Assembly (NCBI GenBank): GCA_021852225.1
Contig: JAJZOA010000145.1
Span: 1 to 9,673 of the forward strand
Direction of reading: 5' to 3'
Length of the DNA: 9,673 bases
Origin: Planctomycetota bacterium
GTDB lineage: Bacteria > Planctomycetota > Phycisphaerae > WQYP01
The notes beneath the pieces were generated by a model, which was not told where the DNA came from, made no database searches, and saw only the letters and a list, made by a program, of their open reading frames with translations. Below are positions 6,666-9,673 of this stretch, one piece after another (position 1 is the stretch's first letter; every line of letters begins with the position of its first letter). The translations under genes and the position numbers were made by a program.

Positions 6666-6741
6666 CACAACCGTCCATCCAATACGTGCACGCAGACCGG
6701 CCTGCGCCAGGCGCAATTCAACGCCTGATTTCCTCTGGTGG

Positions 6742-6754
6742 ATTTTACCGTAAA
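6742..6754 (-). promoter_or_regulatory. Candidate -10 box overlapped by a palindrome, upstream of the Schlafen-like/ParA pair
   Basis: On the minus strand TAAAAT (6742-6747, five of six matches to TATAAT) lies 76 nt before the first start codon. The 11-bp palindrome TTTAC-C-GTAAA (6744-6754) overlaps it and could be an operator. No good -35 is present at the usual distance, so the promoter may be activator-dependent or absent, with the pair read through from the RNase gene. Confidence 0.3.
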
Positions 6755-6792
6755 TCTGCGTTTTGCGCCATGCGGCCAGCCGACCGACAGCC

Positions 6793-6834
6793 GCCGGCAG
6801 GGAACTCTCCCGGCTAGACCACCGGTGTGGGTGG
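6793..6834 (-). terminator. Two GC-rich hairpins directly after the RNase E/G stop
   Basis: CCACC (6819-6823) pairs with GGTGG (6830-6834) immediately after the stop codon. A second structure pairs GCCGG (6793-6797) with CCGGC (6810-6814), or alternatively GGGA (6800-6803) with TCCC (6808-6811). Neither is followed by a T-tract on the minus strand. They may protect the 3' end of the RNase transcript or reduce read-through into the downstream pair, but they are not classical intrinsic terminators. Confidence 0.3.
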
Positions 6835-9600
6835 TCACAGATTGATATTCAGAAGATTGCCGCGGGTGTCAATGGCTTCCATCAGGACCGCATCGCCGGA
6901 GAGCGATCCGTCGGCCACCACGTTGATGCGTTTGCCATATTTGTTTTCCAGTTCCACCAGTTCCAGCCGCTTGCGGTTCAGCAGGAATGTGGCCACCGTG
7001 GAATAAACGCGCACTTCAATGCGGCTGATGTCGCGCTGCAGACCGCCGGCGGCCAGCCGCCGCAGAACATCAAGCGAAACGCTTTCCGGTGTTTTAATAA
7101 GACCGGATCCGTGGCAATGTGGGCAGTCCTGATAAATGCTTCGTTTTAAGCTGGGCTTGACACGCTGCCGGGTCATTTCAATCATGCAGAACTGGCTCAT
7201 GCGCAGCACTTTGGTGCGGGCGCGGTCATCCTTCAGTTGATCGCGCAGCAGACGTTCAATTTCGCGCTTGTGCCGTTCCTCCCGCATGTCGATAAAGTCT
7301 ATGACAATCACGCCTCCAAGGTCGCGCAAACGCAGGTGGCGGCAGATGTCTTTTATTGCGTCGCGGTTGATGTTAAACGCGGTCAGTTCCGCATCGCGGT
7401 GTTCGCGGTAGCGGCCGGAATTCACATCTATGGCGACCAGCGCCTCGGTGGAATCAATAACCAGGGAACCGCCATTGGACATTTCCACGCGGCGTGAATT
7501 GATCTTTTCAATTTCCCGTTCCACGCCATAACGCTGGAACAGGGGCAATGGCTCGGTGTATGCTTCCACAAAATCCGCGGCCCGCGGATTAACGATGGAA
7601 AGAAAATCGCGTACCCGCTCGGCCACAACCGGTTCATCCACCACCATGCGGTCAATATCATTAATGGCCAGATCGCGAATGGTGCGAATGACCAGGTCAC
7701 TTTCCTGATAAAGTTCCACGGGTGCCGGATAAGCCTCCAGCCTTTCATGAATCCGCCGCCACACTTTCACCAGATAATGGAGGTCCTGCTGCAATTCGCG
7801 GCGGCTGCGGCCGACGCCTGCGGTGCGAATGATAAAGCCAAGATTCCGCGGCGGATTAAGGTCAAGCAGAATTTTTCTTAATTCACGTCGCTGTTCCTCA
7901 TCCTCAATTTTTCTGGAAACGCCAAGCTGGCTCATGCCCGGCATCATGACCAAGTATCGGCCGGGCACGCTGATATAGCTGGTCAGCGTGGGTCCTTTTG
8001 TGCCGATGCCCTCTTTGGTGACCTGTACAATAATTTCCTGGCCGCGCCGCAGGCATTGCTGAATGGGCGGGCGGCTGCGGCGTGGTGTTTTGCGGCCAAC
8101 CTTTTCCATCGGCAGCATGTGGTCGCTGTCCACCTGCAGATCCGCATTTTCAAGGAATGCATCAGATTCGGCGGAGTCAATGTCTCCATATACGCCTTCG
8201 GGGGCGTCATTTCCCGTATCGACGGCTGCGTCCGCCTGCCCGCGGGCACTGTTTCTTCGCTGCGGACCAAGCGACCGCTTCGGTTGGCCCGAAAAATATT
8301 GCGGATGCAGATCGCTGATGTGCAGAAATCCGTTTTTGCCTATGCCGAAGTCAATGAATGCGGCCTGAATGGCCGGTTCCACATTCATGACTCTACCCTT
8401 GTATATATTTCCGACATGAAGTTCAGTGCTGGTGCGCTCCATGTACAGTTCTTCAAGCATGCCCTGACTGACAATGGCAATGCGGACTTCATCCTTGTCC
8501 GTTGCGTTAATCAGCATGTCCCTTGGCGGGCCGGTGCGTTTGACGGGCGCGGGCTCTTCGGCGTCCACTTCGGCGAGTTTTTCAAGGTCCCCTTCAGGAA
8601 CATCAAAAGTTGTGGCGTGCGCGTCGTCCTTAAAGGTGGAATCGTCCGTGGTGCCGCGCTGACCTTCGGCATATCCACCACTGGCCGGTTCCAGACCGGC
8701 GGAGGTGTTCTGCCGGGCCGCCGGCCGCGACGTGTTTTCTGATGAATCATCCGCGGCATTGGCAAATGACTGCGACGTATCTTCCGCCGTTGGAGCTGGC
8801 GCGGGAGTAGCCATGTGTTCAGAGGCTTCGCTGGCCGGCCCCCGGTTCTGGGGGCCGCGCTGGGATTGATCCGCCTGGCGGCCACCGGACGGGCTTTGCC
8901 GACCGCCGCGCTGCGGAGATCGCGGATTGTTCTGCGTGGGTGCCGGCCGCGCGGCATTGCCAGCAGTCTGGGGCGGCACCTGGACCGTGTCGTCCACCGG
9001 GGCAATGCCGGTCGGGCGGAATTTTTGTCGCATCGGAACGCCGCCGCGAAAGGTCTGCCTTCCCAGGTGGCGGGTCGCGCCGGGCGAAGCACGCGCCACC
9101 AGCCTGCCGGTGGACGGACGCATGGAGGCCAGCCGGCTCATTATCGCAGGCATATTCACCTGATTATCCGCTGCGGCCTGGCTGGCTGCCGACGGGTCCG
9201 TGACGGATGCGTCGGTACGGCCGGAATCCGGCTCCGATGGTTCAACTTCATTTGTCTGCTGCGATACAGTTTCATTAACAGCCGCTTTGCCCGACCGGCC
9301 GCTGCGCGTGTCGGCTGCCGCAGGTTCGGCGACAGCCGCCGAATTCCGCGAATCGGGCTGCTGTTCAGTTGGCTGATCGGCGTTGGCTTTTGTGGTATCC
9401 GTCGCATGGGCGGCTTCGCCACCGGCCGCAACAGGGATAATCGGAATAATTTTGCGCTGCCCCCGGCCGCGGCCGCGGCCAGAATGGCGCACGCGCCGCG
9501 CCGGCTTTTTGGCCGTGGCTTTGGCTGGGCCGTCAGCAGGCGCAGAAGCCGCGCTGGGCCCGGCCTGTTCCTGAGAAAATGTCGTGGCTTCCGCTGGCAT
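6835..9600 (-). CDS. Ribonuclease E/G with long low-complexity N-terminal extension and split S1 domain
   Basis: This endoribonuclease of the Rne/Rng family would process rRNA and start mRNA decay. The 921-residue product has a disordered, Ala/Pro/Gln/Arg-rich extension (1-360). The family core then begins at MLINAT (362-367). The S1 domain (about 362-545) includes VGNIYKGRV (396-404) and AAFIDFG (413-419), and is interrupted by an acidic insertion (about 437-508). The 5'-phosphate sensor follows (IIRTAGVG, with R592 and T593). The catalytic aspartates are D725 (AIDVNS) and D768 (VIDFIDM), 43 residues apart as in E. coli RNase E (D303/D346). The zinc-link cysteines are C826 and C829 (CPHCHGSG), 58 residues after D768, again as in E. 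coli. The protein ends soon after the small domain, so there is no C-terminal scaffold. An in-frame stop lies shortly upstream of the ATG at 9600, which is therefore the longest possible start. No Shine-Dalgarno motif precedes it. An internal start at M362 (8517) is possible. Confidence 0.95.
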   Translation of the reverse strand: MPAEATTFSQEQAGPSAASAPADGPAKATAKKPARRVRHSGRGRGRGQRKIIPIIPVAAGGEAAHATDTTKANADQPTEQQPDSRNSAAVAEPAAADTRSGRSGKAAVNETVSQQTNEVEPSEPDSGRTDASVTDPSAASQAAADNQVNMPAIMSRLASMRPSTGRLVARASPGATRHLGRQTFRGGVPMRQKFRPTGIAPVDDTVQVPPQTAGNAARPAPTQNNPRSPQRGGRQSPSGGRQADQSQRGPQNRGPASEASEHMATPAPAPTAEDTSQSFANAADDSSENTSRPAARQNTSAGLEPASGGYAEGQRGTTDDSTFKDDAHATTFDVPEGDLEKLAEVDAEEPAPVKRTGPPRDMLINATDKDEVRIAIVSQGMLEELYMERTSTELHVGNIYKGRVMNVEPAIQAAFIDFGIGKNGFLHISDLHPQYFSGQPKRSLGPQRRNSARGQADAAVDTGNDAPEGVYGDIDSAESDAFLENADLQVDSDHMLPMEKVGRKTPRRSRPPIQQCLRRGQEIIVQVTKEGIGTKGPTLTSYISVPGRYLVMMPGMSQLGVSRKIEDEEQRRELRKILLDLNPPRNLGFIIRTAGVGRSRRELQQDLHYLVKVWRRIHERLEAYPAPVELYQESDLVIRTIRDLAINDIDRMVVDEPVVAERVRDFLSIVNPRAADFVEAYTEPLPLFQRYGVEREIEKINSRRVEMSNGGSLVIDSTEALVAIDVNSGRYREHRDAELTAFNINRDAIKDICRHLRLRDLGGVIVIDFIDMREERHKREIERLLRDQLKDDRARTKVLRMSQFCMIEMTRQRVKPSLKRSIYQDCPHCHGSGLIKTPESVSLDVLRRLAAGGLQRDISRIEVRVYSTVATFLLNRKRLELVELENKYGKRINVVADGSLSGDAVLMEAIDTRGNLLNINL
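8836..8857 (-). other. Strong 8-bp GC hairpin inside the RNase E/G extension
   Basis: CGGCCCCC (8836-8843) pairs perfectly with GGGGGCCG (8850-8857) around a 6-nt loop. The region encodes GPQNRGP in the low-complexity extension. It may simply follow from the repeated Gly-Pro-Arg coding, or it may form a real structure in the mRNA. Confidence 0.4.
9465..9480. repeat. GGCCGC microrepeat coding for GRGRGRG
   Basis: The hexamer GGCCGC is repeated 2.7 times and encodes alternating glycine and arginine (residues 41-47) of the RNase E/G extension. This is an RGG-like, RNA-binding type of sequence. Such microrepeats can change length by slippage, here always in steps of two residues. Confidence 0.6.
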
Positions 9601-9601
9601 G

Positions 9602-9618
9602 GACGAAACGCGTTCGTC
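9602..9618 (-). promoter_or_regulatory. Hairpin abutting the RNase E/G start codon
   Basis: GACGAA (9602-9607) pairs perfectly with TTCGTC (9613-9618) around a 5-nt loop. On the mRNA the stem ends one nucleotide before the AUG at 9600, where a ribosome-binding site would normally lie, and no Shine-Dalgarno motif is present. It could limit initiation or act as a cleavage or autoregulation site. The remaining 55 bp to the window edge show no clear promoter or gene. Confidence 0.45.
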
Positions 9619-9673
9619 GGGGAATTACCGACCCGATGCCGGTGAATCCTGATTGTGGCTGTTGATGAGATGC

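Noticed and set aside
5979..6728. A 249-codon plus-strand open frame opposite the Schlafen-like gene
   Set aside because: The minus strand has clear AlbA_2 and GHKL-like motifs across this stretch; the plus frame has none.
8815..9645. A 276-codon plus-strand open frame opposite the RNase E/G extension, and a 228-codon one at 8056-8742
   Set aside because: Both mirror the minus-strand gene. Their products are Arg/Gly/Ala-rich with no domain, while the minus frame joins continuously to the RNase core.

Overview
The window carries five protein genes: two on the plus strand (thrS, then a eukaryote-type UDP-sugar pyrophosphorylase) and three on the minus strand (a Schlafen/AlbA_2-type protein with a ParA-type ATPase, lying downstream of a large RNase E/G). 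A sixth, partial minus-strand gene runs off the left edge. There is no rRNA, tRNA, CRISPR array, insertion sequence or transposase. GC content is moderately high. The UAP1-like pyrophosphorylase, the RNase E/G with a split S1 domain and long low-complexity N-terminus, and the divergent pterin-synthase-like protein at the left edge together suggest the PVC superphylum, most likely Planctomycetota (perhaps Phycisphaerae-like). This assignment rests on recognising protein families, not on a search.

Layout. At 1-423 (minus) lies the N-terminal part of a divergent 6-pyruvoyl-tetrahydropterin synthase-like protein. A 343-bp divergent spacer separates it from thrS (767-2740, plus), a complete threonyl-tRNA synthetase with TGS, editing, catalytic and anticodon-binding domains. 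A 189-bp spacer with a good sigma70-like promoter leads to a UDP-N-acetylglucosamine/UDP-glucose pyrophosphorylase (2930-4360, plus). The strand then switches. Convergent to the pyrophosphorylase lies a two-gene unit: an AlbA_2/Schlafen-like protein with a C-terminal GHKL-like ATPase region (5469-6665) and a ParA/MinD-family ATPase (4468-5472), coupled by an ATGA overlap. Upstream of that pair, on the same strand, is the 921-residue RNase E/G (6835-9600).

How they fit together. ThrS, the pyrophosphorylase (activated sugars for the cell envelope) and RNase E/G (RNA decay and processing) are housekeeping functions. The Schlafen-like/ParA pair is the accessory element. It has no ParB, no partition site that I can see and no mobile-element genes around it. 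Its tight coupling, the conserved ATPase motifs in ParA and a Schlafen-like acidic triad in its partner make it the best candidate here for a poorly described system, possibly defence or nucleic-acid sensing. The RNase E/G is unusual in its own right: it carries about 360 low-complexity residues before the catalytic half instead of after it, an acidic insertion inside S1, and a hairpin directly before its start codon.
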